A DNA stretch of 64,000 nt from the NCBI RefSeq assembly GCF_900100875.1, contig NZ_FNKQ01000001.1, positions 372,001-436,000 of the forward strand, in the 5' to 3' direction. The stretch's first letter is position 1, and each line of letters begins with the position of its first letter. Shown piece after piece: positions 33,463-41,931 of the stretch. Made by a program: the position numbers and the translations under genes. The notes under the pieces were generated by a model, which had not been told where the DNA came from, did not search any database, and saw nothing but the letters and a program-made list of their open reading frames with translations. The stretch is from Halopelagius longus. GTDB lineage: Archaea; Halobacteriota; Halobacteria; Halobacteriales; Haloferacaceae.

Positions 33463-34395
33463 ATGGGAGAGACTGTTCTCGTCACCGGTTGTTCGTCGGG
33501 TATCGGCCGCGCGACTGCGCTTCGGTTCCGCGAGGCGGGGTGGACGGTGTACGCCGCCGCACGCGATACGGACGCGGACGCGGTTCGGACGCTCGAAGAC
33601 CGGGACTGTCGGGTCGTCGAACTCGACGTGACCGACGAGGCGTCGGTCGAAACGGCCGTCGGCCGCGTCTTCGAGGAGGAGGGCGGCCTCGAGTGCCTCG
33701 TCAACAACGCGGGGTACGGCCAGTTCGGCGCGGTGGAGGACGTGCCGATGGAGAAGGTGAGGCGGCAGTTCGACGTCAACACGTACGGTCCGATTCGACT
33801 GATGCGCGCCGTCCTCCCTCGGATGCGCGAACGCGGCCGCGGGACGATTATCAACGTCACGGCGGGGTTCGGCGGCCTGACGGTGCCGGGGCTGGGAATC
33901 TACACCGGTTCGAAGTTCGCGTTAGAGTCCGTCAGCGACGCACTCCGCCAAGAGACGGCCGACACCGGCGTGAACGTCGTCTGCGTCCAACCGGGGCTGG
34001 TGGCGACGCCGTTCTACGACCGCGCACTCGAAGAAGTCGAGTCGGTCGAACACACCCCGGCGTACGCCGACCTCTACCGCGCACTCGAAGAAGTCGAGTC
34101 GGTCGAACACACCCCGGCGTACGCCGACCTCTACCGCGCACTCGAATCTATCGGCGTCGTCCGCGAGGGCGGCCCCGGAATCAACCGCCCCGAACGCGTC
34201 GCCGAGACTATCGTCGCCGCCGCCACCGCCGACCGGCCGGACCCTACCTACCGAGTGGGCGCACTCGCGGCGTTCGGAACGTACGCCGCCGCCGTCGTCC
34301 GCGGGCGTCTCCGCGAGGCGGCGTCGAGGGTCGGCCTCAGAATCGCCTCGAACGGCGCGGTTCGGCGCCTCCTGCGGCGGCGACGGCGCGAGTGA
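33463..34395 (+). CDS. Short-chain dehydrogenase/reductase with internal tandem duplication
   Basis: A 310-residue classical SDR. VLVTGCSSGIGRATALRF is the NAD(P)-binding motif, LVNNAGYG the structural NNAG, and IYTGSKFALESVSDAL the active-site Tyr-x3-Lys. It oxidises or reduces an unknown alcohol or ketone. Residues 187-205 (RALEEVESVEHTPAYADLY) are repeated exactly at 206-224, in the substrate-lid region after the catalytic helix. Without the extra copy the length would be near 291. The C-terminus is basic (RRLLRRRRRE), which is odd for this proteome and may contact membrane or nucleic acid. Confidence 0.88.
   Translation: MGETVLVTGCSSGIGRATALRFREAGWTVYAAARDTDADAVRTLEDRDCRVVELDVTDEASVETAVGRVFEEEGGLECLVNNAGYGQFGAVEDVPMEKVRRQFDVNTYGPIRLMRAVLPRMRERGRGTIINVTAGFGGLTVPGLGIYTGSKFALESVSDALRQETADTGVNVVCVQPGLVATPFYDRALEEVESVEHTPAYADLYRALEEVESVEHTPAYADLYRALESIGVVREGGPGINRPERVAETIVAAATADRPDPTYRVGALAAFGTYAAAVVRGRLREAASRVGLRIASNGAVRRLLRRRRRE
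34021..34146. repeat. Perfect 57-bp tandem duplication inside the SDR gene
   Basis: Bases 34021-34077 are repeated without a mismatch at 34078-34134, followed by a 12-base start of a third copy (cgcgcactcgaa). The unit is 19 codons, so the frame is kept. The absence of any synonymous difference indicates a very recent event or an assembly artefact. Confidence 0.9.
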
Positions 34396-34401
34396 GGCTC
34401 G

Positions 34402-35475
34402 TTACTCGCGTTCGACGCGGCCCTCCTCGGGCGCGGGCCATCGAAGGCCGGCGTGTTCGTCGAGTCCGCGGACGCGGCGCATCCGCGCGCGCACGTCGCC
34501 CGCCGCGCCCGGAACCGGGCGGTCGTCCGCCGAGTCGAGTTCCTCGCGCGAGAGGGGGTACGTCCGCAGGTCCTTGTGGAGGGCGATACCCGCCCGCGCG
34601 CCGTCGCCGACGGCTATCGACGTCTGGTTCTGTCCGTGCGTCACGTCGCCGACGGCGTAGACGCCCTCGACGCTCGTCTCGAAGTTCTCGTCCACCGCAA
34701 CCGCCCCGTCGTCGGCGAGTTCGCAGCCGAGAGAGTCGGCCAGGGAGGTGTTGTACTCCTTGCCGTAGACGGCGAACCCGCCGAGGTACTCGCGGTCCGA
34801 CCTGTCGGCGAACCGCAGTCCGCCCAACCACGGGTCGTCTTCGTCCTCGTCCGCCGGGAACGCCGAGACCACGTCCGTATCGATTCGTTCGACGGGGTGC
34901 GCGCGGAGGCGTTCCTCCGTCTCGTCGCTCCACTCGGGGTCCGCGCCGTTCAACAGCAACTCCACGTCGGCGGTGAAGTTGAGCATCAGCATCGCCACCT
35001 CCGCCGCGTGGTCGCCGTGGCCGAGAACGAAGACGGGGCCGTCCCCGAGGACGTACGCGTCGCAGTGGAGACAGTAGTGCAGTCCGCGCCCCGTGAAGCG
35101 CCGCAGTTCGGGCACGCCCGGTTCCTCGTCCGAGAACCCCGTCGCGAGGACGACGCGTTCCGCCGTGACCGTCGCGTGGGACGCCTCCACCCGGAACCGG
35201 CCGTCGTCGTCCCGTTCGATTCGCTCGACCGCGTCGGGGTGGAAGTCGCCGCCGTACTCTTCGAGCTGTCGAACGGCCAGTTCCGAGAGTTGCTTGCCCG
35301 AGACGTCCTCGGAGACGCCGTAGACGTTGTGCACGTCTCGGACCGCGGTGTGCCTGCCGCCCTGTTCGTCGAACGCCGCGGTTCGGTGGCCGAGTCGCGT
35401 GGCGTACAGCGCAGTCGTCAACCCCGCGGGCCCGCCGCCCACGACGACGACTTCGTAGCGCGGCCGGTCGCTCAT
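34402..35475 (-). CDS. Thioredoxin-reductase-like NAD(P)/FAD oxidoreductase
   Basis: A 357-residue two-dinucleotide-domain flavoprotein. EVVVVGGGPAGLTTALYATR is the FAD motif; HYCLHCDAYVLG gives a CLHC redox pair where thioredoxin reductases have CATC; EGVYAVGDVTHGQNQTSIAV is the C-terminal FAD motif. The NADPH-domain region (VFVLGHGDHAAEVAML) deviates from the usual GGG/SAAEEA pattern, so cofactor choice is unclear. It may reduce thioredoxin, another disulfide, or act as a ferredoxin-NADP reductase. ATG at 35475 is used; upstream residues are Arg-rich. Confidence 0.85.
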   Translation of the reverse strand: MSDRPRYEVVVVGGGPAGLTTALYATRLGHRTAAFDEQGGRHTAVRDVHNVYGVSEDVSGKQLSELAVRQLEEYGGDFHPDAVERIERDDDGRFRVEASHATVTAERVVLATGFSDEEPGVPELRRFTGRGLHYCLHCDAYVLGDGPVFVLGHGDHAAEVAMLMLNFTADVELLLNGADPEWSDETEERLRAHPVERIDTDVVSAFPADEDEDDPWLGGLRFADRSDREYLGGFAVYGKEYNTSLADSLGCELADDGAVAVDENFETSVEGVYAVGDVTHGQNQTSIAVGDGARAGIALHKDLRTYPLSREELDSADDRPVPGAAGDVRARMRRVRGLDEHAGLRWPAPEEGRVERE

Positions 35476-35667
35476 CGGCCGCACCCGCTCGCGGGTCCGA
35501 CGCCGCCGACGCGGGGCGGTCCCCCGTCGGAGCGTCGTCTCTCCGGCCCCGTACGATTCGGCAGTGACGATATGAGACGTCCGCTGGTCATGGCCGTCTC
35601 TCCCTCTTATCGGCGGACGCAAAGTCACACGGCAGTCACTCGCAAGGTGTCGGCGCGTCCGAATCCG

Positions 35668-36519
35668 TCAGTCGTCGCCCGTCTCCGCGCCGGGGTCTAT
35701 CTCGACGTCCTTCTCCTCGCCCGCGAGGGCGGCGTGCCCGTAGTTGAGGCCCGCGACGAACACGCCGCCCCCGAGGGTGTTTCCGACCGTCGTCCAGAGG
35801 ATGAAGTGGCCGAACTGCCCGAGGGTGACGCCCGTCCCGAGGAACATCGCGCCGAGGACTTCGGTCGTCCCGAGGATGGCGTGGTGGAACGGGCCGAACC
35901 CGATGGCGGCGGTGACGATGAGGGTGACGGCGACGCGGCCGATGGTGTCCCGACTGGCGGCGACCAACCACGTGACGGTGCCCATCAACCATCCGGCGAC
36001 GACGCCGGACAGGAGGATGACCCACCACGGGTGGGCCAACAGGGCGTTCGCGAGACTCTCGAAGGCGGCCGGCGCGACGATGCCCATCTCCGGGCCGAGG
36101 ACGGCGATGAGGCCGGCGAACACCGCGCATCCGACGAGGTTGGCGATGTAGACGACGCTCCAGAGGCGTCCGAGTTCGCGCATCGACGTCCGTCCGTCCA
36201 ACACCGGCAACACCGCGAGCGTCGTGTGCGCGGTGTACAGTTCCGTCTGCCCGAGGACGACGAACAGGAACGCCACCGACGACGCCGCCGCCAGCAGGAA
36301 CTGCTTGACGAGCGTCGAGGGGAAAGAAAGCGAGTACGTCAGCACCATCCCCATGAACAGCGCGCCGAAACTGAGGTTCATCCCCGCCGCGAGACCCGAG
36401 AGAAACAGCCCCTTCGTCGGCCTGTCGAGTTCCTTCAGGGCGTTCTCCATCTCCCGTTCGAGGATGTTGCTGTAGGAAAGTGATGCCCCCGACGGCTCTC
36501 CCTCGTCGCTCGTGCTCAT
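35668..36519 (-). CDS. Formate/nitrite transporter (FNT) family channel
   Basis: A 283-residue membrane protein with six helices, matching the pentameric FNT fold. Motifs are AAGMNLSFGALFMG in helix 1, LGQTELYTAHTT (cytoplasmic constriction) and IGFGPFHHAILGTTEVLGAM (central His region). It moves small anions such as formate, nitrite or lactate with protons across the cell membrane. No formate or nitrite enzyme genes are adjacent, so the anion is unknown. The acidic N-terminus (~35 residues) is cytoplasmic. Confidence 0.9.
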   Translation of the reverse strand: MSTSDEGEPSGASLSYSNILEREMENALKELDRPTKGLFLSGLAAGMNLSFGALFMGMVLTYSLSFPSTLVKQFLLAAASSVAFLFVVLGQTELYTAHTTLAVLPVLDGRTSMRELGRLWSVVYIANLVGCAVFAGLIAVLGPEMGIVAPAAFESLANALLAHPWWVILLSGVVAGWLMGTVTWLVAASRDTIGRVAVTLIVTAAIGFGPFHHAILGTTEVLGAMFLGTGVTLGQFGHFILWTTVGNTLGGGVFVAGLNYGHAALAGEEKDVEIDPGAETGDD

Positions 36520-36591
36520 CCCTTCGGGTGTACCGTCTACGGACGGAAGATAGCTCTTGCCGACATCTAGCCGAAACGACCGGCTCCGGCG

Positions 36592-37743
36592 TCAGGAACC
36601 GCCGGGCGGCCACTCGTCGGCGGCGACGAACTCCTCGTAGAAATCGCACACCCGGTCGTCGGTGAGGAGGGGCCGGTTCGCCTGTACCAAGTCCACGTCC
36701 GACTGGTTGTTCCCCTCCAAGACGACGAACTCGCCCGGTTCGGTCACCAACAGGTCCCACCCGACGTAGGGCATGTCGGGGAACGCCTCGGCGAGTTCGA
36801 GGACGCCCTCCCTCACGCGCTCCCATCCGGGCACCGACCGACCCTCGATTGTCGCGTCGGTGTCGGGGTGCGCCTCGAACCAGCGCAGTTCCCCGTCGAA
36901 GGGGTACCGGGTCGCCCGGCGCAGTTCGCCCGTCGCCTCGTCTACCTCGCAGGCGATACCGCCCCGCGACCAGTTGTCGACGCCGCCGGACGCCGCCGTG
37001 CCGAACCGGTGGACGACGGCGGCGACGAACGCGTCGTCGTCTCCGGGGTGCATCGTCATCACCCGAACCGTGTTCGGCGAGTCGGGGTACACCGCCGCCG
37101 CGTAGTCGGCCTGTTCGTTGTACTCCGTGACGAGGTACCTCTCCACCGACGACACGACGGACCGCACCTCCGAGGCGGAGGCGGCGTCGCCGTTGACGAC
37201 GTAGCCCTCGCCGTCGTCCGCGGCGCGACAGATGTAGACGCCGCTTCCGCCCGCGCCCGTCGCACTCTTGAGGACGAGTCTCTCGCCGCCGTCGAGGAGT
37301 TCGAGAACCCGGTCCGCGCCCACGTCTTCGACGTCCGCCCGCCCGCCGTCTATCGCCCCGAACAACTCCGGGAGTCTGTCGCCGAACCCTCGACTCCGCA
37401 TCGCCGAATAGAACTGGAACTTGTCGTCGAGGTACGTCCGCGTCCGCCCGTTGATGTGGGCGGTGTAGGCCATCTTCTCGTACTCCGAGACGTAGTCGTC
37501 GTAGTTCCGCCGTTCGTCGAAGCCGTAGAGGTAGTACGAGGAGGAGAGAAACCCGTGCCGGAGCATGCGGAGGCGGCTCCGCGGTTCCAGTGGGACTTTC
37601 CGCCCCTTCGTCCACTCGAACACGAGGAGGTCCAACCGGAACCGGTCCCGGAACGGGAGCGACGACCTGACCGCCTCGTAGGCGAACGACCCGACTCCCT
37701 CCCTCCGGACGCGGTCTCGCGCACGCCGAATCCGTTCGAGCAT
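36592..37743 (-). CDS. Sugar-transfer-associated ATP-grasp family protein
   Basis: A 383-residue ATP-grasp protein. The N-terminus (LERIRRARDRVRREGVGSFA) is basic, then AHINGRTRTYLDDKFQFYSAM marks the substrate side. LVLKSATGAGGSGVYIC is the ATP-binding loop, and YVGWDLLVTEPGEFVVLEGNNQSDVDLV the metal-binding end. It resembles the ATPgrasp_ST family, often found beside cell-surface polysaccharide genes. It probably ligates an amino acid or other amine to a sugar or carboxylate. No such genes are adjacent here. ATG at 37743 is preferred over an ATG 27 bases upstream. Confidence 0.78.
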   Translation of the reverse strand: MLERIRRARDRVRREGVGSFAYEAVRSSLPFRDRFRLDLLVFEWTKGRKVPLEPRSRLRMLRHGFLSSSYYLYGFDERRNYDDYVSEYEKMAYTAHINGRTRTYLDDKFQFYSAMRSRGFGDRLPELFGAIDGGRADVEDVGADRVLELLDGGERLVLKSATGAGGSGVYICRAADDGEGYVVNGDAASASEVRSVVSSVERYLVTEYNEQADYAAAVYPDSPNTVRVMTMHPGDDDAFVAAVVHRFGTAASGGVDNWSRGGIACEVDEATGELRRATRYPFDGELRWFEAHPDTDATIEGRSVPGWERVREGVLELAEAFPDMPYVGWDLLVTEPGEFVVLEGNNQSDVDLVQANRPLLTDDRVCDFYEEFVAADEWPPGGS

Positions 37744-37844
37744 GCCTCCGTCTACAGACAGGCCACACATACGCGTTCTGCCAGATTCGGCGGGTTCTAG
37801 TTAGATCGACAGAACGTCTTACTTCGGGGAAAGACGCCCCCGCG

Positions 37845-37850
37845 CTTATC
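37845..37850 (+). promoter_or_regulatory. TATA-like box for the GNAT fusion gene
   Basis: cttatc lies 25-30 bases before the ATG at 37875. This supports that ATG, rather than the GTG at 37857, as the start of a leaderless mRNA. Confidence 0.5.
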
Positions 37851-37874
37851 CCGATTGTGGTAGAACTGAGGGGT

Positions 37875-38714
37875 ATGGAACTCCGCGAACCCACCTCGGA
37901 CGAGACGGACCGAATCCGGGAGATGGTCGAAAGTTCGATGACGATGTCTTACCGGCTGAGTCCCCAGCAGATCGAGTCGATAATCGACGATCAGTTCGAC
38001 GACGACCACCTCTCGAAGGTGATCGACAGCGACAACGCCGTGGTGTTCGTCGCGGAGAACGAGATAGACGGCGTCGAGACGGCCGTCGCCGGTATCGTCA
38101 TCGGCGTCGTCCGCGACGGCGTCGGCGAGATTCGGTGGCTCCTCGTGGACCCCGAACATCAGGGCGCGGGCGTCGGCACGGAGCTGTTCGAGTCGGCGAT
38201 AGAGTCCCTCCGGGACCAGGACGTAGAGTACGTCCGGGCGGCGACGCTGGAGAAGAACACGGAGGGCGAACAGTTCTTCGAGAAGTTCGACTACGTCCGG
38301 ACGGAGGAGCGAACGGTCGAACTCGGCGACGAATCGCTCGTCGAGTACGTCTACACGGAACCGTCGGCCGCATCCGACGAGACGGACGCCGCGGGTACGG
38401 ACGCCGCGAACGCGGACACGGACGAACTCGAGTTCCCCGACACCGAAACGGAGGACGGCGTCAGAAGCGCGACGACCGACGACGGGGAGACGGTGTACAT
38501 CGGCACCGACGACGAGGACGAGGAGTCCGGCACCGACGCCCCGTTCTTCGTGACGTACACCGGCGAGGAGATGAGCGAGCGGTACGGCTACTACTGCGCC
38601 AACTGCGGGTCGCTGGACGTCATCGTGGACGACATGGAGCGCATGGAGTGCAGCGAGTGCGGAAACAGCCACGCCTCCCGGTCGAGAGAGGCGTACGACG
38701 ACTCGTACCTCTGA
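37875..38714 (+). CDS. GNAT acetyltransferase fused to an acidic linker and zinc ribbon
   Basis: A 279-residue protein. Residues 1-155 form a GNAT domain with the acetyl-CoA loop LLVDPEHQGAGVGTELFESA. Residues about 160-225 are an Asp/Glu/Thr-rich linker. The C-terminal 45 residues form a zinc ribbon (YYCANCGSLDVIVDDMERME with CSECGNSHAS). The domain pair suggests acetylation of a protein or nucleic-acid target recognised through the ribbon; the substrate is unknown. A 10-bp hairpin follows the stop codon. Confidence 0.85.
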   Translation: MELREPTSDETDRIREMVESSMTMSYRLSPQQIESIIDDQFDDDHLSKVIDSDNAVVFVAENEIDGVETAVAGIVIGVVRDGVGEIRWLLVDPEHQGAGVGTELFESAIESLRDQDVEYVRAATLEKNTEGEQFFEKFDYVRTEERTVELGDESLVEYVYTEPSAASDETDAAGTDAANADTDELEFPDTETEDGVRSATTDDGETVYIGTDDEDEESGTDAPFFVTYTGEEMSERYGYYCANCGSLDVIVDDMERMECSECGNSHASRSREAYDDSYL

Positions 38715-38723
38715 ACTGACTCG

Positions 38724-38747
38724 CGGTCGGACCCGGTGGTCCGACCG
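38724..38747. terminator. Perfect 10-bp hairpin between convergent genes
   Basis: cggtcggacc and ggtccgaccg pair fully around the loop cggt, within the 42-bp gap between the stops of the GNAT fusion and an aldo/keto reductase. The symmetric position between convergent genes suggests a two-way transcription or RNA-3'-end signal. No long T-run is present on the plus strand. Confidence 0.5.
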
Positions 38748-38756
38748 ACTCCCCCT

Positions 38757-39587
38757 TCAGCGCGGGATTCCGTACGTTTCGTCGTCCACGTCGATCATGT
38801 AGACGCGCTTTTCGGTGTCGATGTCGTCGATTCGAGCCACGTCGTCGGCGTCGAGTTCCCAGTCGCTCACCTCGAAGTTCGAGCGGATGTGCTCGGGCGT
38901 CGAGGACTTCGGAATCGTGACGACGCCCTTCTGAACCTGCCAGCGCAGGACCACCTGCGCGGGCGTCCGGTCGTACTCCTCGGCGACGTCCCGAACCACG
39001 GGGTCTTCGAGCACTTCCGTGCGGGCCAACGGCGCGGCGGCGGTGAGCACCACGTCGTTGTCCTCGCAGTACTGGAGAAGGTCCTCCTGATAGAGCCACG
39101 GGTGGAACTCCACCTGATTGACGGCGATGGGCACGTCGGCCACCTTCAGCGCGAACATCAGTTGGTACTTGCTGAAGTTGCTCACGCCGACGTTCCGTAC
39201 CTTCCCCTCCTCGTGGAGGCGTTCGAGCGCCTGCATCGTCTCGCGCAGCGAGATGGTCGGGTTCGGCCAGTGTATCAGATACAGGTCGAGGTAGTCCGTC
39301 CCCAAGCGGTCGAGGCTGGCCTCGCAGGACTCGAGCACCGACTCGTAGTGGAGGTTCGACGGGAGGACCTTCGAGGTCAGAAACAGTTCCTCGCGGTCGT
39401 ACTCCGCGAGAACGTCGCCGATTTCGGCCTCGTTTTTGTATCCCTCCGCCGTGTCGACGTGGGTGTACCCGGCGTCGAGGGCCGCCCGGACGGACTCTTT
39501 GACCGTCTCGCCGCCGATGTCCCACGTGCCGGCTCCGACCTGCGGCATCTCGTCGCCGTTCGGAAGCGTTCGGCTCGGAATGGTCAT
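38757..39587 (-). CDS. Aldo/keto reductase, short AKR branch
   Basis: A 276-residue NADPH-dependent reductase. It has LDAGYTHVDTAEGYKNEAEI (Asp, Tyr), TSKVLPS (Lys), LYLIHWPNPT (His), VGVSNFSKYQLMFAL and VTIPKSSTPEHIRSNFEV. Close in type to the gene at 13694-14503. ATG at 39587 begins TIPSRTLPNGDEMPQVGAGT, which is the expected first strand; the in-frame extension upstream is basic. The substrate is an unknown carbonyl. Confidence 0.92.
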   Translation of the reverse strand: MTIPSRTLPNGDEMPQVGAGTWDIGGETVKESVRAALDAGYTHVDTAEGYKNEAEIGDVLAEYDREELFLTSKVLPSNLHYESVLESCEASLDRLGTDYLDLYLIHWPNPTISLRETMQALERLHEEGKVRNVGVSNFSKYQLMFALKVADVPIAVNQVEFHPWLYQEDLLQYCEDNDVVLTAAAPLARTEVLEDPVVRDVAEEYDRTPAQVVLRWQVQKGVVTIPKSSTPEHIRSNFEVSDWELDADDVARIDDIDTEKRVYMIDVDDETYGIPR

Positions 39588-39740
39588 GCGTCCGTCAGTT
39601 CGTCGGATTCGGTCATATGTCTGGTGACGCGGTGAGTCGTTTGCTGCTTTCAGCCGTCGGGACGTTACGGAGAGAGACTCTCTCGGAGCGTTACACGTCC
39701 GCCTCAGCGCTTTTTCCGTTCCGGGGTGTAGACCCGACGT

Positions 39741-40187
39741 ATGCTCGACGTGACCGGCGGCGCGGAGGACGCGCTGTTTTGGCTCGGAAGACACGGCATC
39801 GAAACGGAGGAGAGGCGCGTCGTCCTCCCGGATGCGGTGTACGAGATGGAACTGCTCAGCGCCGACGAATCCGTCCACTGGGCGGCGGACCCCGACGTCC
39901 CCGCCGCGTACATCTCGAACGACAGGTCGCTGTTCGAGGACGACGACGGCGTGTTGCTCGCCGGGTCGGGCGAGATTCACCCGGGCGAACGGGTGGAGGT
40001 GCCCACCTTCCTCTTCGAGTCGGACGATTCCGCCGAGGAGGCGGTGACCATCCTCCCGTCGGGGGAGACGGCGCACTTCCTGACGAACCCCGAACTGCGG
40101 AACGCCGGCGTCTGCATGGTCGCGCCGGAGGCCGTCGTCCGAGAACTGTTCGACGCGCGACTCGGCGACGGCGCGCGAACCGCGTGA
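39741..40187 (+). CDS. Conserved-type haloarchaeal protein, unknown function
   Basis: A 148-residue acidic soluble protein with predicted alternating strands: RRVVLPDAVYEMELLS, AAYISNDRSLFEDDDGVLLA, VEVPTFLFESDDSAEEAVTI and LRNAGVCMVAPEAVVREL. One conserved-looking Cys lies in GVCMVAP. No motif, signal or membrane segment is recognised. It is divergent from the aldo/keto reductase and is followed by a small PRC-barrel-like gene on the same strand. Confidence 0.65.
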   Translation: MLDVTGGAEDALFWLGRHGIETEERRVVLPDAVYEMELLSADESVHWAADPDVPAAYISNDRSLFEDDDGVLLAGSGEIHPGERVEVPTFLFESDDSAEEAVTILPSGETAHFLTNPELRNAGVCMVAPEAVVRELFDARLGDGARTA

Positions 40188-40280
40188 GGCGGCCGTCGCG
40201 CGACCCCGGGGAACGCACCGAACCCACTTGAGCGACCCGGCAGCGACGTTTTGGTGGTCGCGGGCGTACCCGAAGCCGAT

Positions 40281-40523
40281 ATGACGGCCGAACTCTCGGA
40301 CGACGACCGCGGCAAGACAGTCGTGAGCGGAACCGAGCGCATCGGCGTGGTGACGGACGTTCGAGGCGGGACGGCGTACGTCGACCCCGAGTGGGACAAC
40401 GTGGACGAGGGACTGAAGGAGACGCTCGGGTGGGACGAGGACGACGACACCTACACCATCGAGGAGTCGGCGTTCACGACGGTGCAGAACACCGAAGTCC
40501 GCCTCCGCTCGGACCTGTTCTGA
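40281..40523 (+). CDS. Small PRC-barrel-like protein
   Basis: An 80-residue acidic protein. VVSGTERIGVVTDVRGGTAY followed by VDPEWDN resembles the first half of a PRC-barrel (the G-x-V-x-D-V-x-G pattern), and YTIEESAFTTVQNTEVRLRS forms the end. Such haloarchaeal proteins are of unknown function and may bind RNA or proteins. ATG at 40281 is chosen over an in-frame GTG at 40251. Confidence 0.6.
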   Translation: MTAELSDDDRGKTVVSGTERIGVVTDVRGGTAYVDPEWDNVDEGLKETLGWDEDDDTYTIEESAFTTVQNTEVRLRSDLF

Positions 40524-40541
40524 GTCGGCGGCCGGACGCCG

Positions 40542-41189
40542 TCACTCGCCGCCTCTGAACGCCGAGTGGATGGCGTCGGCCCGTTTCGGCCCGATGCCGT
40601 CGACGGCCATCAGTTCCTCCGGCGACGCCGCGACGATCTCTTCGACGCTCGGGTACGCGTCGTACAGGCGGCCCGCCGTGTCGGTTCCGACGCCGTCGAT
40701 ACAGCCGTACATCCGCTTTGCGGTCGGCGCGTCCAGCGCCGTCACCGACCCGTTCGGAAGCGCCGGGCTCGAGGGCTCTTCGACGTGCTTCCGGCCGAGT
40801 CGGACGGCCATATCGACGAGGCGGTCGCGGTCCGAACACGGGATGACGGGCGTCCCGAGTCGGGCGGTCAGAGACGCCGCCGACCCCCGGACGGCCGCCG
40901 CGGGCACCCCCTCGTCGCCGTCCGCGGGTAACTCGGCCTCCAAGAGGACGTACGAGTGTTCGTACGCCTCGCTCAGTCTCCGAACTTGGTCGCGGAGGTC
41001 GGGCGCGCGCCGACCGATGAGCGTGCTCACGTAGTCCGAGAGAGTCTTCCGCTCGACGCCGACGTTCCCCATCACCACGTCGCCGGCGTCGAGGCGGCGG
41101 GACTCGACGGATTCCACGTCCGGGTGCGCGCGAACCGCCTCCGCCACGGCGGCGGGTTCCCTGTCGTCTACGACGACTGCGAGTGACAT
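40542..41189 (-). CDS. ERCC4-type nuclease with C-terminal HhH, no helicase domain
   Basis: A 215-residue XPF/Mus81-family nuclease. The catalytic ERCC4 signature is seen as VVVDDREPAAVAEAVRAH, RLDAGDVVMGNVGVERKT (GDx(n)ERK) and SDYVSTLIGRRAPDLRDQVR. The C-terminal ~50 residues are a double helix-hairpin-helix (IDGVGTDTAGRLYDAYPSVE and VDGIGPKRADAIHSAF). It would cut branched DNA at ss/ds junctions. It lacks the N-terminal helicase of archaeal Hef, so it is the short XPF-like form. ATG at 41189 is used; the longer frame is Arg-rich. Confidence 0.88.
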   Translation of the reverse strand: MSLAVVVDDREPAAVAEAVRAHPDVESVESRRLDAGDVVMGNVGVERKTLSDYVSTLIGRRAPDLRDQVRRLSEAYEHSYVLLEAELPADGDEGVPAAAVRGSAASLTARLGTPVIPCSDRDRLVDMAVRLGRKHVEEPSSPALPNGSVTALDAPTAKRMYGCIDGVGTDTAGRLYDAYPSVEEIVAASPEELMAVDGIGPKRADAIHSAFRGGE

Positions 41190-41295
41190 CCGTGACGCGG
41201 CGGTACGCCGGCGACGACCAAGAGTTCGCCGTCCGAGGCCGACGAGGGGCGTACCCGCCCGAGAGCATAACTGCCGCGGCCCCCGACTGTCGGTG

Positions 41296-41844
41296 ATGGT
41301 CAACGCGTTCTGGCTCGACCGCGACCTGCAGACGGCGGTCGAGTGGCTCGTCGACAAGCACGTCACGAGCAGCGTCTTCGAGTGCTCGATGGTGCTGACG
41401 ACCGCGGCGCAGTTGAACGGGGTCGAGGGCGAGGACCTGTACTTCACTCACCGGAACCACCCGCTCACGCAGTGGGCCGCGGAGTCGTACGACAACTGGC
41501 GGCGACTCCGGGCCTACACGGAGGCGGCCCACGGCGAGTGGCGGTACCGCTGGGACCACGCGCCGGAGGACCGACACGGCTGTTGGGCGACGGTCGAAAC
41601 GCTCGACCCCGAGACGGTGCGCGAGTTGGCGTGGCCGACCGAGGCGGCGACCGACCCGCCGCAGGTCACCGGCGAGTGGACCGCGCCGGACTACGTTGAC
41701 GCCTACCGCTACTACTACGCCAACGAGAAGCGGCACCTGTTCCAGTGGTCGAAAGACCGCGAGGAACCGCCGTGGATAGCCGAGTACACGGTCGCCGCCG
41801 AGGGAACGGAGTCCGACCCTTCGGGGGACGCCCGCGGGGAGTAA
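41296..41844 (+). CDS. Conserved protein of the LDxD...DKHV type, unknown function
   Basis: A 182-residue protein. The N-terminus VNAFWLDRDLQTAVEWLVDK and HVTSSVFECSMVLTTAAQLN resembles short proteins from phages and cyanobacteria that begin with an LDxDP...DKHVVKM pattern. THRNHPLTQWAAESYDNWRR is the second conserved block. Function unknown; no catalytic set I can name. It is divergent from the ERCC4 nuclease, with about 100 bp between. ATG at 41296 is chosen over the GTG three bases before. Confidence 0.65.
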   Translation: MVNAFWLDRDLQTAVEWLVDKHVTSSVFECSMVLTTAAQLNGVEGEDLYFTHRNHPLTQWAAESYDNWRRLRAYTEAAHGEWRYRWDHAPEDRHGCWATVETLDPETVRELAWPTEAATDPPQVTGEWTAPDYVDAYRYYYANEKRHLFQWSKDREEPPWIAEYTVAAEGTESDPSGDARGE

Positions 41845-41931
41845 CGCGGAGGCGGCGCGTCGAACCCGTCGCAGGCGGCGAACGAACACCTACGCCGCTT
41901 CGGTCCGAACGGACGGACGGAGGACGACGAG

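Noticed and set aside
34021-34146. Insertion sequence or attachment-site duplication in the SDR gene
   Set aside because: The repeat is an in-frame tandem copy of coding sequence with nothing inserted between copies.
33300-34976. Plus-strand continuation of the frame opposite the Glu-Val protein into the SDR gene
   Set aside because: The product turns into Arg/Pro-rich sequence; the SDR frame carries all family motifs.
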